A DNA stretch of 64,000 bases. Source: CAYVBE01 sp964572825. Lineage in GTDB: Bacteria > Planctomycetota > Brocadiia > SM23-32. Both the position numbers and the translations under genes were made by a program. The DNA is taken from positions 44,763 through 108,762 of the forward strand of contig CAZNGS010000004.1 in NCBI GenBank assembly GCA_964572825.1. The letters are read 5' to 3'. The notes beneath the pieces were generated by a model. It worked only from the letters and a program-made list of their open reading frames with translations. It searched no databases and was not told where the DNA came from. Below, one piece after another: positions 15,793 through 23,840 of the stretch; position 1 is the stretch's first letter, and each line of letters opens with the position of its first letter.

Positions 15793-16980
15793 ATGACCGG
15801 GGAAAGGGTCATTATCCACGTGGACATGGACGCGTTCTTCGCGTCCGTCGAGCAGCGGGACAGGCCCGAGCTGCGCGGCCGGCCCGTGGTGGTCGGGGCC
15901 GATCCGAAGGGCGGCAAGGGCAGGGGGGTGGTGTCCACCTGCAGCTACGAAGCGCGGGAATACGGCATCCACAGCGCCCAGCCCATCAGCCGGGCCTACC
16001 GGCGTTGCCCGCACGCCGTGTTTCTGCCGGTGGCGATGGAGAAGTACAGCCGGGAGTCCCGAAGGGTGCGGAAGATATTCCGGGAGTTCACCCCCCAGGT
16101 TCAGCCCGTGAGCATCGACGAGGCGTTCCTCGACGTCACGGCGTCCCTGCGTCTGTTCGGAGGCAAACGACGGCTTGCCCAACGGTTGCAGGAGAGGATC
16201 GAGGCCGAAACGGGGCTGACTGCGTCGCTGGGGGTGGCGCCGAACAAGCTGGTGTCCAAGATCGCCTCGGACATGGACAAGCCGCGGGGCCTGACGATCG
16301 TCGAGCCGGGCGAGGTCGAGCAGTTCCTGCGCCCCCTGTCCGTCAAGCACCTGCCCGGCGTGGGGCCGCAAACGCGCCGCGCCCTGACGGAGCTGGGCGT
16401 GCGGACCATCGGCGAGCTGGCCGATATACCGCCGGGGCAGCTCGAGGCCCGCTTCGGCGAGCACGGGCGGGGGCTGTGGAATAAGGCCCACGGTCGGGAC
16501 CAGAGCCCCGTGGGCGCCGGCGATGACACCAAGTCCGTCGGCCACGAGCACACGTTCGGGGTCGATACGGACGATGAAAGCGGCATCCAGAGCACCCTGA
16601 TGAGGCTGTGCGAGAAAACGGCCCGCCGCATGCGGAAGGCCGGATTTGCCGGCCGAACCGTGACCACCAAGGTGCGCACGAAGGACTTCACGACGTTCAC
16701 GCGCCGGCAGACGCTGCCGCATCCGGTGGTCGAGGCGAGCGAGATCTACGCGGCGGCGGCGGAAAACCTGCGGGCGGCGCCGGTCGCGGGATGCCGGCTG
16801 CGCCTGATCGGCGTGTCCGTGTCGGGGTTGATCGGGCGGGAGCGGGCCGCCAGGCAGGCCTCGCTGTTCGAGGGCGGCCCGGAGGATATCCACCGGCGTC
16901 TGGCCCGCGCGGAGGACGCCGTCAAGGACCGGTTCGGCGAGGATGCTTTAAGGCGTGGAGCTTCCTTTGATAAGGACTGA
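15793..16980 (+). CDS. dinB: DNA polymerase IV (Y-family translesion polymerase)
   Basis: 395 residues from ATG 15793, which has GGAGG six bases upstream; a TTG 21 bases earlier is less likely. Palm-domain motifs are intact: HVDMDAFFASVEQ with the first metal Asp, VSTCSYEAREYGIHSAQP, and QPVSIDEAFLDVT with the Asp-Glu pair. The thumb HhH region reads HLPGVGPQTRRALTELG. The little-finger domain ends with QASLF, a sliding-clamp binding motif. It copies damaged templates with low fidelity. It lies next to an S24-type repressor and 2.4 kb from uvrC, suggesting a damage-response neighbourhood. Confidence 0.95.
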   Translation: MTGERVIIHVDMDAFFASVEQRDRPELRGRPVVVGADPKGGKGRGVVSTCSYEAREYGIHSAQPISRAYRRCPHAVFLPVAMEKYSRESRRVRKIFREFTPQVQPVSIDEAFLDVTASLRLFGGKRRLAQRLQERIEAETGLTASLGVAPNKLVSKIASDMDKPRGLTIVEPGEVEQFLRPLSVKHLPGVGPQTRRALTELGVRTIGELADIPPGQLEARFGEHGRGLWNKAHGRDQSPVGAGDDTKSVGHEHTFGVDTDDESGIQSTLMRLCEKTARRMRKAGFAGRTVTTKVRTKDFTTFTRRQTLPHPVVEASEIYAAAAENLRAAPVAGCRLRLIGVSVSGLIGRERAARQASLFEGGPEDIHRRLARAEDAVKDRFGEDALRRGASFDKD

Positions 16981-17043
16981 CTGTCTCCTACGCTGTAGTT
17001 TGCAGGTTTTAGGCGGCCTTGGCAACGTGAAGCGCAAATACAC

Positions 17044-17187
17044 GTGAATGCGGCCGCTGGGCCGGACATCGCCAACAACGACGACGATGACGGCGGTGGA
17101 CGCGACGGGCAGTTCGTCTGGATGGGCAACGCGCGCAACCACGTGCAGCCCGACTCCTTCGGGACGGTCATCCTGGTGGAGGAGTGA
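17044..17187 (+). CDS. Short acidic ORF, possibly a gene fragment
   Basis: A 47-codon frame from GTG 17044 ending at TGA 17185-17187, translating with a run of five aspartates/asparagines and then GQFVWMGNARNHVQPDSF and TVILVEE. The composition resembles a real protein C-terminus more than noise, but no family is recognisable and no ribosome site is obvious. It may be the tail of a displaced gene. Confidence 0.22.
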   Translation: MNAAAGPDIANNDDDDGGGRDGQFVWMGNARNHVQPDSFGTVILVEE

Positions 17188-17205
17188 GCGGAGGGAGGCA
17201 GCCGC

Positions 17206-17937
17206 TCAGCGCAGGTCCACCCATGCCCAGATGACCTGTCCGATGACGGGCTCTTCCACCTCCCGCAGGTCCACCACCAGGGGAGGGTAGCGCTCCTGGT
17301 CCTCGTTGTCGCTGAACAGCAGTGCGTAGGGGCGGCGCACGCGCAGGCGCTTGATGACCACGGTGCCCTCGCCGGTCCTTGAGCAGACGATCTTGTTCTC
17401 CAGGGCGCGCATGGGGATGGGGGTGATGTCCACCGCCACGATGCTGCCGTCGGTCAGGGTGGGGGCCATGCTGTCGCCGGAGATGCGCACGCAGCGGATG
17501 GTCTCCGGGCGCGGCGCTACGCGGCGGTGAATGATGCAGTAGCCCTCCACCTGCTCCTCCATCACCAGCCCCGCGCCGGCCGCGGCGGCGTCCCGCAGGT
17601 AGGGGACGGCGTAATACTGATCCTCCCCCTCCAGTCGGCGGAGGCCCTTCAACTCCTCCCGCTCGGTTACGATCACCGGTCTGGTCGGGCGCACGCCGGT
17701 GAAGCGCTCCCCCCTCCCCTCCAGCACCCATTCATGGTTGATGCGGAAGCGGTGTTCCAGGGCCAGCAGCACGGGCAGCGGCGGGGCCCGCCTGTCGGTT
17801 TCGTAGGCGGCCACCGTGCTCTGGGTGATGCCGACGCCTTCGGCGAGCTCGGACTGGTTCAGGCCGATTTCCCGTCGGGCGGCGCGCAGCCGTGCACCCG
17901 GCGTGGACGGATGCTCCCCGTTTTTCTCGCCACTCAT
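17206..17937 (-). CDS. S24-peptidase transcriptional repressor with Xre-type HTH (CI/LexA-like)
   Basis: 243 residues. An Xre/Cro helix-turn-helix occupies residues ~12-50 (LRAARREIGLNQSELAEGVG, then ITQSTVAAYETDRRAPP). The C-terminal half is an S24 autoprotease: nucleophile Ser in ISGDSMAPTLTDGSIVAVD and general-base Lys in GTVVIKRLRV. Repressors of this build are cleaved on RecA filaments after DNA damage. No perfect Ala-Gly cleavage pair is certain, though DAAAAGAG at the linker end could serve. ATG 17937 is chosen because the promoter at 17983-18011 would start transcription downstream of the upstream in-frame ATG 17982. Divergent from the Gam-like operon, which it presumably represses. 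Confidence 0.85.
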   Translation of the reverse strand: MSGEKNGEHPSTPGARLRAARREIGLNQSELAEGVGITQSTVAAYETDRRAPPLPVLLALEHRFRINHEWVLEGRGERFTGVRPTRPVIVTEREELKGLRRLEGEDQYYAVPYLRDAAAAGAGLVMEEQVEGYCIIHRRVAPRPETIRCVRISGDSMAPTLTDGSIVAVDITPIPMRALENKIVCSRTGEGTVVIKRLRVRRPYALLFSDNEDQERYPPLVVDLREVEEPVIGQVIWAWVDLR

Positions 17938-17982
17938 GGCTTTGTCCCCCCATAAAGGTATCCGCGACACTCCATTAAGCAT

Positions 17983-18011
17983 ATTATACCGGCGTAGAAA
18001 GCTGAAATCAA
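17983..18011 (-). promoter_or_regulatory. Repressor gene promoter
   Basis: Minus strand TTGATT (18011-18006), 17 bases, consensus TATAAT (17988-17983). Confidence 0.6.
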
Positions 18012-18027
18012 GAGATATTATGTGTAT

Positions 18028-18038
18028 CCGATAATCGG
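18028..18038. promoter_or_regulatory. Candidate operator palindrome between divergent promoters
   Basis: CCGATAATCGG is a palindrome with a single central A. It lies between the two -35 boxes, adjacent to the rightward -35 at 18040, and is the best symmetric site for the S24 repressor. Confidence 0.45.
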
Positions 18039-18039
18039 C

Positions 18040-18068
18040 TTGCGCTATGTCCATGTAACGACTATAAT
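18040..18068 (+). promoter_or_regulatory. Promoter of the Gam-like operon
   Basis: TTGCGC (18040-18045), 17 bases, consensus TATAAT (18063-18068). The -35 box is the same as that proposed for uvrC. Confidence 0.6.
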
Positions 18069-18148
18069 GGACGACACGTCCGATGAATAGTCTACCGCAT
18101 GTCGGGAGTAGTGTCAAGCTGAACCCCAAGCCGGAAAGGAGAGGACGG

Positions 18149-18685
18149 ATGTCCGTGAAAACCTGTCGGGAATCGGCGCCGGCGGCGGCCGTGCGACGGC
18201 GGCTGCGGGCCATGGCCCGCGCGCAGGCCCGGCTGGACGAACTGGAAGCGGAGCTGGCCCGCGAGCGCCAGCGGCTACATGCCCGTTACGAGCACCGCAT
18301 CAATGCCCGGCGCGACCGCCTGGCGCGGATGGAGCAGAAGCTGGAGAGCTACTGCCGCCAGCACCGCGAGGCCATCTTCGCCGGCGGCCGCAAGAGCCTG
18401 AAGACGCCCCTGGGACGGGTGGGCTTCCGGCGGTCGGGCCCCTCGGTGCGGGTGCGTCCCGGCGTGGATCGCATCACGGCCTGCCGGAGGCTGGCCAGGG
18501 CCGGGCTGGACCGCTTCCTGCGGGTCAGGCGGAGCCCGGACCGTCGCGCGCTCAACCGGGCTCTCAGGGAGGGGGAACTGCGGATCGACCGCCTGGAGGA
18601 CTGCGGGTTGGAGGTCCTGAACAGCACGGAGAGCTTCCACTGCACCGTCTATGGCGCCGGCGACGACGGCGGGGGGAGGAGCTGA
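18149..18685 (+). CDS. Gam-like host-nuclease inhibitor (Mu Gam family)
   Basis: 178 residues. The start ATG 18149 follows AAAGGAGAGG, so the longer upstream reading is not used. A long N-terminal coiled coil (ARAQARLDELEAELARERQR, HRINARRDRLARMEQKLESYC) is followed by the conserved block KSLKTPLGRVGFRR and a charged C-terminal region (SPDRRALNRALREGELRIDR). This matches the phage Mu Gam-like family (PF07352), Ku-like proteins that bind double-strand DNA ends and block exonucleases. It heads a three-gene operon divergent from an S24 repressor, the arrangement of a phage early region, but no structural phage genes are nearby. Confidence 0.75.
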   Translation: MSVKTCRESAPAAAVRRRLRAMARAQARLDELEAELARERQRLHARYEHRINARRDRLARMEQKLESYCRQHREAIFAGGRKSLKTPLGRVGFRRSGPSVRVRPGVDRITACRRLARAGLDRFLRVRRSPDRRALNRALREGELRIDRLEDCGLEVLNSTESFHCTVYGAGDDGGGRS

Positions 18686-19002
18686 TGGATCGGCGCCGTC
18701 TTGTCCGTTCCCTGGCGGTCTCCATTCCGGCCGATCTACGCTCATTGCGCGGCAAGGTGATGCTGGAGTCCCTCTGCGAGGTTCTGGGCGTGGAAGAAAC
18801 GGGCTGTCCGGCCTGCCGCGGGACGGGATGGCTGGACCGCCGGCGGCTGGAGAGCTGCCCCATCTGCTGTGGGTTCCGGGAGGTGCCGGAGGCCCTGGCG
18901 CAGTGGTTCAGAATCGAGATGCACCGACGCGCGGAGGGCCGAGGGATAGAACGCTCCCGCCCGCCCGGCATACGGAGCCCGGTCCACGCGGAAACGCAAT
19001 GA
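18685..19002 (+). CDS. Small zinc-ribbon protein
   Basis: 105 residues; start overlaps the gam-like stop (TGATG) and its own stop overlaps the next start (ATGA). A four-cysteine cluster, TGCPACRGTGWLDRRRL then SCPICCG, is a DnaJ-type or phage-like zinc ribbon. The N-terminus has LRSLRGKVMLESLCEVLGV. Probably binds nucleic acid or a partner protein; function unknown. The C-terminal 20 residues are arginine/proline-rich and likely disordered. Confidence 0.6.
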   Translation: MDRRRLVRSLAVSIPADLRSLRGKVMLESLCEVLGVEETGCPACRGTGWLDRRRLESCPICCGFREVPEALAQWFRIEMHRRAEGRGIERSRPPGIRSPVHAETQ

Positions 19003-19256
19003 TCTCTGAGCGGGAGAAGCGGATGGAGTGCGCTGTCTGCGGGTGTTCGCAGGCCCGATGGCTTCGGGTCAACACCGTGGCTCGGGCATTCAGTTGCAGC
19101 CCGAAATCGGTGCGCCGGCTGCTCAAGAGAGGCGAGCTCGCAGGGGTGCGTTTCGGGGGTGAATGGCGCGTTGACCACCGCTCGCTCGACGCGTACATAG
19201 AGGCCAACCGGGTCGGTTTTGACGGAGACGTGCAGGCCGCGGTGGCTGCCGATTAG
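18999..19256 (+). CDS. Excisionase/MerR-like winged-helix DNA-binding protein
   Basis: 85 residues. After a short cysteine-containing leader (MECAVCGCSQ) comes RVNTVARAFSCSPKSVRRLL, then KRGELAGVRFGGEWRV and RSLDAYIEANR, the HTH_17 excisionase-type layout in which a helix-turn-helix is followed by a beta wing carrying the VRFGGEWRV strand. Likely a DNA-binding accessory of the Gam operon, perhaps an excisionase or a second regulator. Coupled to the zinc-ribbon gene by a 4-base overlap. Confidence 0.65.
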   Translation: MISEREKRMECAVCGCSQARWLRVNTVARAFSCSPKSVRRLLKRGELAGVRFGGEWRVDHRSLDAYIEANRVGFDGDVQAAVAAD

Positions 19257-19312
19257 CTTGACTGTTCCGGCCGTCCCGTCTCGATGGAACGGACCTGTAC
19301 GGTCAGCGGGTC

Positions 19313-19340
19313 TTGCGCTGTGGGCTGTGCGGGCTATCAT
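19313..19340 (+). promoter_or_regulatory. Candidate uvrC promoter
   Basis: TTGCGC (19313-19318), 16 bases, TATCAT (19335-19340). It places the start point after the in-frame ATG 19339, supporting ATG 19387. Confidence 0.4.
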
Positions 19341-19386
19341 GGAGGGCAGGGACAGCGCGTCAATCCTCCGTTCAGGTCGGCCCGCG

Positions 19387-21243
19387 ATGGCAGCAGAGCC
19401 CCCCGAAGAACTCCGCCAGAAGATGGAGCAGTTCCCCCGCCGGCCGGGCGTGTACCTGATGAAAGACGCCCGCAACGAAGTGATCTACGTGGGAAAGGCC
19501 AAGGACCTTCGCGCGCGGGTGCGCAACTACTTCCCGGAGGGGGGCGAGGACTGGCGGCTGATCAGCAAGCGCATCGACCAGGTGGGCGACGTGGACGTGG
19601 TCGTCACCGCGTCGGAGAAGGAAGCGCTGCTTCTGGAGAGCAACTTCATCAAGCAGTTCCGTCCCCGCTACAACGTCAATTTCCGCGACGACAAGAGCTT
19701 CGTCAGCATCAAGATCGATCCCTCCGAGCCCTGGCCGCGGCCCATCGTCACCCGCAGGCTGGATGACCCCGAGGCGATGTATTTCGGCCCTTACGCCAGC
19801 GCGCGTGCGGCCCGCAAGACCCTGAAGGTTCTCCAGGACGTTTTCCCCCTGCGGCGCTGCAGCATCCGGGAATGCCGGCAGCGCCGGCGGCCCTGCATCT
19901 ACGGGGAGATGGGCAAGTGCGCCGCCCCGTGCTGCTCCGAAGTCTCCGAGGAGGAGTACCGCAAGCTGGTGGACCACGTGGTGATGTTCCTGCGGGGGAA
20001 AGCGGACGACCTGGTGGACGCCCTCCGGGAGGACATGGAGGAGGCGGCCGAGAAGCTGGAGTTCGAGAGGGCCGCCCGCATCCGCGACCGCCTGCAGGCC
20101 GTGCGGGAGACCCTGGAGACTCAGCACGTGGCCGAAAGCGCCGGCCAGGTGGATCGCGACGTTTTCGGCATCTGCACGCTGGACCATTACGTGTCGATCG
20201 CCGTGCTGTTCGTGCGCGACGGCAATGTGCGCGACGTGGCCTCGTACCGCTTCCCGGCGGAGCTGGACAGCCAGGAGGCCATCTTCCGGTCCTTTCTGAA
20301 CCAGTTCTACCGCGCCAACCGGTTCGTGCCCGAAGAGGTGCTCGTGCCGGTGAAGACGGAGGACGCGGAGGTGCTGGAATCCTGGCTCAGCGAGAAGAAA
20401 GGGCGCCGTGTCCACCTGACCCACCCGAGGCGGGGCGCAAAGAAGCGCTTGGTGGAGATGGCCGGCCGGAACGCCCGGCAGGCCGAGAGGGCGGCCACCT
20501 CCGCCCAGGAGAAGAGGCGCCTGGAGATGGAGTCCCTGCGGCGAGTGCTGGACCTCAGTGAGCTGCCGCGCAACATCGAGTGCTTCGACGTCTCCACCCT
20601 TCAGGGCGGCCAGGCGGTCGGGAGCATGGTGGTGTTCCGGGATGGTGAAGCGGACAAGTCGTCGTATCGTCGCTACAGGATACGGGACATCCAGGGGCAG
20701 GACGATTTTGCCATGCTGCGGCAGGTGCTCGACCGCCGCTACAGCCGCCTGGTGGCGGAGGAGCAGGAACCGCCGGAGCTCGTGGTGGTGGATGGTGGCA
20801 AGGGGCAGCTCGGGGTGGCGTTGGACGTGCTGGGTGAGCTGGGAGTGGAGGCGCCGGACGTGGTCGCTCTGGCCAAGGCCCGCTCCCGCGGCGGCCGGCA
20901 GACGAAGGCGGAGCGCGCTTTCTTGCCGGGCGAATCCGAGCCCGTGATCGTACCGGAGGACAGCTACGGCCATCGGCTCATTGTCCGCGTGCGCGACGAG
21001 GCGCACCGGTTCGCCATCAGCTACCACCGCAGGCTCCGGCGGAAGGGCGCCGTGCAATCGCCCCTCACGGAGGTGAAGGGCATCGGCAGGAAGAAGGCCC
21101 GGCGGTTGATGGAGTACTTCGGGGGCCTCAACAAGATCCAGCGCGCAACGGTGGAGGAACTGAAGGCCGTTCCGGGAATATCCGACGGCCTGGCGACGGC
21201 GATCCGGGAGAAGTTCGGGGGTGACGGAGCGGAGAAAGGATGA
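19387..21243 (+). CDS. uvrC: Excinuclease ABC subunit C
   Basis: 618 residues, the usual length. Domains in order: GIY-YIG nuclease (RRPGVYLMKDARNEVIYVGK) making the 3' incision; a cysteine-rich segment (CSIRECRQRRRPCIYGEMGK, CAAPC) consistent with the iron-sulfur region; UVR motif (EEAAEKLEFERAARIRDRLQ) for UvrB contact; RNase H-like nuclease with FDVSTLQGG and VVVDGGKGQL making the 5' incision; C-terminal double helix-hairpin-helix (LTEVKGIGRKKARRLMEYFG, LKAVPGISDGLATAI). It completes nucleotide-excision repair with UvrA and UvrB encoded elsewhere. It follows the Gam operon on the same strand with its own candidate promoter. Confidence 0.96.
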   Translation: MAAEPPEELRQKMEQFPRRPGVYLMKDARNEVIYVGKAKDLRARVRNYFPEGGEDWRLISKRIDQVGDVDVVVTASEKEALLLESNFIKQFRPRYNVNFRDDKSFVSIKIDPSEPWPRPIVTRRLDDPEAMYFGPYASARAARKTLKVLQDVFPLRRCSIRECRQRRRPCIYGEMGKCAAPCCSEVSEEEYRKLVDHVVMFLRGKADDLVDALREDMEEAAEKLEFERAARIRDRLQAVRETLETQHVAESAGQVDRDVFGICTLDHYVSIAVLFVRDGNVRDVASYRFPAELDSQEAIFRSFLNQFYRANRFVPEEVLVPVKTEDAEVLESWLSEKKGRRVHLTHPRRGAKKRLVEMAGRNARQAERAATSAQEKRRLEMESLRRVLDLSELPRNIECFDVSTLQGGQAVGSMVVFRDGEADKSSYRRYRIRDIQGQDDFAMLRQVLDRRYSRLVAEEQEPPELVVVDGGKGQLGVALDVLGELGVEAPDVVALAKARSRGGRQTKAERAFLPGESEPVIVPEDSYGHRLIVRVRDEAHRFAISYHRRLRRKGAVQSPLTEVKGIGRKKARRLMEYFGGLNKIQRATVEELKAVPGISDGLATAIREKFGGDGAEKG

Positions 21244-21258
21244 CCCGGCCGGCGAAGT

Positions 21259-21783
21259 TTACCGCTGCTCCTCCACGAGGCCGATCTGGTCGAAACCCGC
21301 GAAAAGCAGGGGGCTGAGCGCGGCGGTGTAGACGGCCTGTCCCAGGGCGCCCAGCATGAGCCGCGGCAGAGCGCCTGAGGTGGTCAGCACCGTGCCCATC
21401 GCATAGAGCACCCCCACGGACAGGAAGTAGAGCAATGCCAGCAAGGCATCCATGACCGCCGACTTGCGGACCAGGTGCTCCTTCAGGGAATTCAGCCCGG
21501 CCGCCGCGGGCACCATCAGGAGAGCGGACGCGCCGATCGGCCCGGCCGAACCCAGGTCACGCAGGAGGCCCAGGATGAGCGCCGCCCAGAGTGCACCCCG
21601 GAAATCTGATTCCAGCGCCAGGTAGGCGGCACAGAGCAGAAGCAGGTCCGGCCGCAGGAAGCGGTAGCTCAGCCGGTGCGCCAGCGTCACCTGGATCAAA
21701 AACAGCGCCGCGATGCAGAGCGCCAGTCGGACCTTGCGGATCATCTGGTTCAGCCGGTCAGGGGGTCGGAAACCCAAAGGCAT
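21259..21783 (-). CDS. mreD: MreD-like rod-shape determining membrane protein
   Basis: 174 residues, five or six hydrophobic helices. The N-terminal part, LALCIAALFLIQVTLAHRLS followed by RFLRPDLLLLCAAYLAL, and the small-residue turn GLLRDLGSAGPIGASALLM match MreD, which works with MreB/MreC in cell-wall elongation. The usual mreB-mreC neighbours are absent, so the assignment rests on the fold pattern. ATG 21783 or 21744 could start it. Convergent with uvrC; same strand as the efflux operon, 42 bases downstream of it. Confidence 0.65.
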   Translation of the reverse strand: MPLGFRPPDRLNQMIRKVRLALCIAALFLIQVTLAHRLSYRFLRPDLLLLCAAYLALESDFRGALWAALILGLLRDLGSAGPIGASALLMVPAAAGLNSLKEHLVRKSAVMDALLALLYFLSVGVLYAMGTVLTTSGALPRLMLGALGQAVYTAALSPLLFAGFDQIGLVEEQR

Positions 21784-21825
21784 TCTGAGCGAAGGCGATA
21801 CCCGGAAACAAGCGCGGCCGGCCTG

Positions 21826-23100
21826 TCATTCGTGGCGCAGGGCCTCGATGGGGTCCATGGTGGCCGCGCGGTATGCGGGGTAGATGCCGAATCCCAGGCC
21901 CACCGCGGCGCTGATGCCGAATGCCAGCAGGAGGGACCAGAGGGTGACGATGGTGCGCATCTCGGCGAAGTGTTCCACCAGGTAGGGCGCCACAATCCCC
22001 AGCAGTATGCCGAACCCGCCCCCGAAAAGGGCCAGCAGGAGGGTCTCGGTGAGAAACTGGAACACGATGTGCCTCCTCTTGGCGCCCATGGCCCGGCGGA
22101 TGCCGATCTCGCGCGTGCGCTCCATCACCGTGGCGAGGGTGATGTTCATGATGCCTATACCGCCCACCAGCAGGCTGATGGCGGCGATGGAGCCCAGCAC
22201 GATGTTGAATATGCGCTTGGTGCGGCGGGCCTGGACCAGCAGATGCAGGGGCACCACCAGCCGGTAATCCTCCCGGTCGTGGTTCATCTCCAGGATGTGT
22301 CGTACCACCCTCTCGACCGGCCGTACGTCCGAAAGGTCCTCCACCTCGATGGTCAGACGATGGTATTCAACGCTTTCCGCGGAGCGGGTACCCGCCGCCC
22401 GGTAGATGGTGTTCTTGCTGAACACGCTTCGCATGGTGGCCAGGGGGATGTAGATGTCCCGGGCGGGATCGCCCTCCAGGCGGACCTCGCCCGATTCTCC
22501 CCCCGGAAGGGCCGACACCACGCCGACAACCTGGAAGCGCAGGTTTTCTTTGCGTATAGTCGAACCCAGGGCGTCCCCGAGCGGGAAAAGGAGCCGGGCG
22601 GCGCCGGAGCCGACCACGCAGACCTGGCTCTTGTGGAGCATATCCATTTCAGTCAGGAAGCGCCCCTCATACAGGGACACGTTGGCCACGCGGAAGTGCT
22701 CCGGCGTGGTGCCGACCAGAGCCGTGTCCATCCGCCGGCTGCCGTGGAGGATGCTGCCGCGGATGCGGCGGGCGGGCACGACGGTCTTGACGGCCGGGAT
22801 GGTGTTGGACATCAACTGGAAATCGTGGCGCGTCAGGCCGTATTCGATCAATCGGCTGCGGCTCTGGGAGGCCTCCTGACTCTCGGGCGGCTTCACGCTC
22901 TCTATGATGATGTTGTTGCTGCCCAGTCGGCGTATCTGCTCCTGGGCCGTCTCGCTGGCTCCCGTGCCGATGGCCAGCATGGCGATCACCGAGGAGACGC
23001 CAAGGGTTATGCCCAGCATGGTGAGGAAACTCCGCATGCCGTGCAGCCAGAGGCTCTTCAGGCCCATTTTAAGGACGCGTTTGAGCTGGAATCCGATCAC
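21826..23100 (-). CDS. MacB-type ABC transporter permease
   Basis: 424 residues of FtsX/MacB topology: N-terminal helix after a conserved amphipathic start (GLKSLWLHGMRSFLTMLGIT), a ~230-residue periplasmic MacB_PCD domain (GSNNIIIES, VVPARRIRGSIL, VVGVVSALPGG), then three C-terminal helices (VLGSIAAISLLVGGIGIMNI onward, with RTREIGIRRAMGAKRRHI as the coupling helix). Couples ATP use to tripartite export. Its ATG overlaps the ATPase stop by 4 bases. Last gene of the efflux unit. Confidence 0.9.
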   Translation of the reverse strand: MIGFQLKRVLKMGLKSLWLHGMRSFLTMLGITLGVSSVIAMLAIGTGASETAQEQIRRLGSNNIIIESVKPPESQEASQSRSRLIEYGLTRHDFQLMSNTIPAVKTVVPARRIRGSILHGSRRMDTALVGTTPEHFRVANVSLYEGRFLTEMDMLHKSQVCVVGSGAARLLFPLGDALGSTIRKENLRFQVVGVVSALPGGESGEVRLEGDPARDIYIPLATMRSVFSKNTIYRAAGTRSAESVEYHRLTIEVEDLSDVRPVERVVRHILEMNHDREDYRLVVPLHLLVQARRTKRIFNIVLGSIAAISLLVGGIGIMNITLATVMERTREIGIRRAMGAKRRHIVFQFLTETLLLALFGGGFGILLGIVAPYLVEHFAEMRTIVTLWSLLLAFGISAAVGLGFGIYPAYRAATMDPIEALRHE

Positions 23101-23840
23101 GTCGAGTTCTCCTGCGGTTCACCGTCGCTCAGGCGGCCGTCCACCAGGGTGTAGGTGCGGTGCATCGTGGCCGCCACGTTGGGGTCGTGAGTCACGCAGA
23201 TCAGGGTGACCCCTTCCCGGTTCAGTTCATGCAACAGGTCAAGTATCTGGCCCCCGGTCCTGGTGTCCAGATTACCCGTCGGTTCGTCGGCCAGCACGAT
23301 GAGGGGGCGGTTCGCCAGCGCCCGTGCGACGCCCACGCGCTGACGTTCGCCGCCGCTCAGCTCCGTGGGGTGGTGCTTGAGTCTGTATTCCAGCCCCACC
23401 CGGACGGCCAGTTCCACGGCGCGCTCGTGGCTTTCGCGTTCGCTGACGCCCTTGTAGTAGAGGGGTATCTCGATGTTCTCGATCACGTTCAGTTGCGGTA
23501 TGAGGTTGTAGGATTGGAAGATGAACCCGATGCGGCTGGCCCGGATCTCGCTCAGTTCGTCGTCGGTCAGAGACGAGACATCGTCGGCGCCCAGAATGTA
23601 GCGGCCCCGCGTGGGCCGGTCCAGGCAGCCCAGCAGGTTGAGCAGGGTCGATTTGCCCGAACCGGACGGCCCCATGATGGCCACCATGTCGCTGCCCTTA
23701 AGCGTGAAGTCTACGTCTTTGAGGGCGTGCAACTGTGTATGGCCCATCTGGTAGGTCTTCCAGACGTTCTCGAACTGGGCGATGGGTTCACCCCCAGGGC
23801 GGTCCGTGTCGTAAACGCTGTCCGGCCGGTCAGTCATCAT
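23097..23840 (-). CDS. MacB/LolD-type ABC transporter ATP-binding protein
   Basis: 247 residues with all ABC motifs: Walker A IMGPSGSGKSTLLNLLGCLD, Q-loop YNLIPQLNVIENIEIPL, signature ELSGGERQRVGVARAL, Walker B LIVLADEPTGNLD, switch His in ICVTHDP. Split from its permease, unlike E. coli MacB, which is a fusion. Overlaps the adaptor gene by 11 bases upstream and the permease by 4 bases downstream. Confidence 0.93.
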   Translation of the reverse strand: MMTDRPDSVYDTDRPGGEPIAQFENVWKTYQMGHTQLHALKDVDFTLKGSDMVAIMGPSGSGKSTLLNLLGCLDRPTRGRYILGADDVSSLTDDELSEIRASRIGFIFQSYNLIPQLNVIENIEIPLYYKGVSERESHERAVELAVRVGLEYRLKHHPTELSGGERQRVGVARALANRPLIVLADEPTGNLDTRTGGQILDLLHELNREGVTLICVTHDPNVAATMHRTYTLVDGRLSDGEPQENST

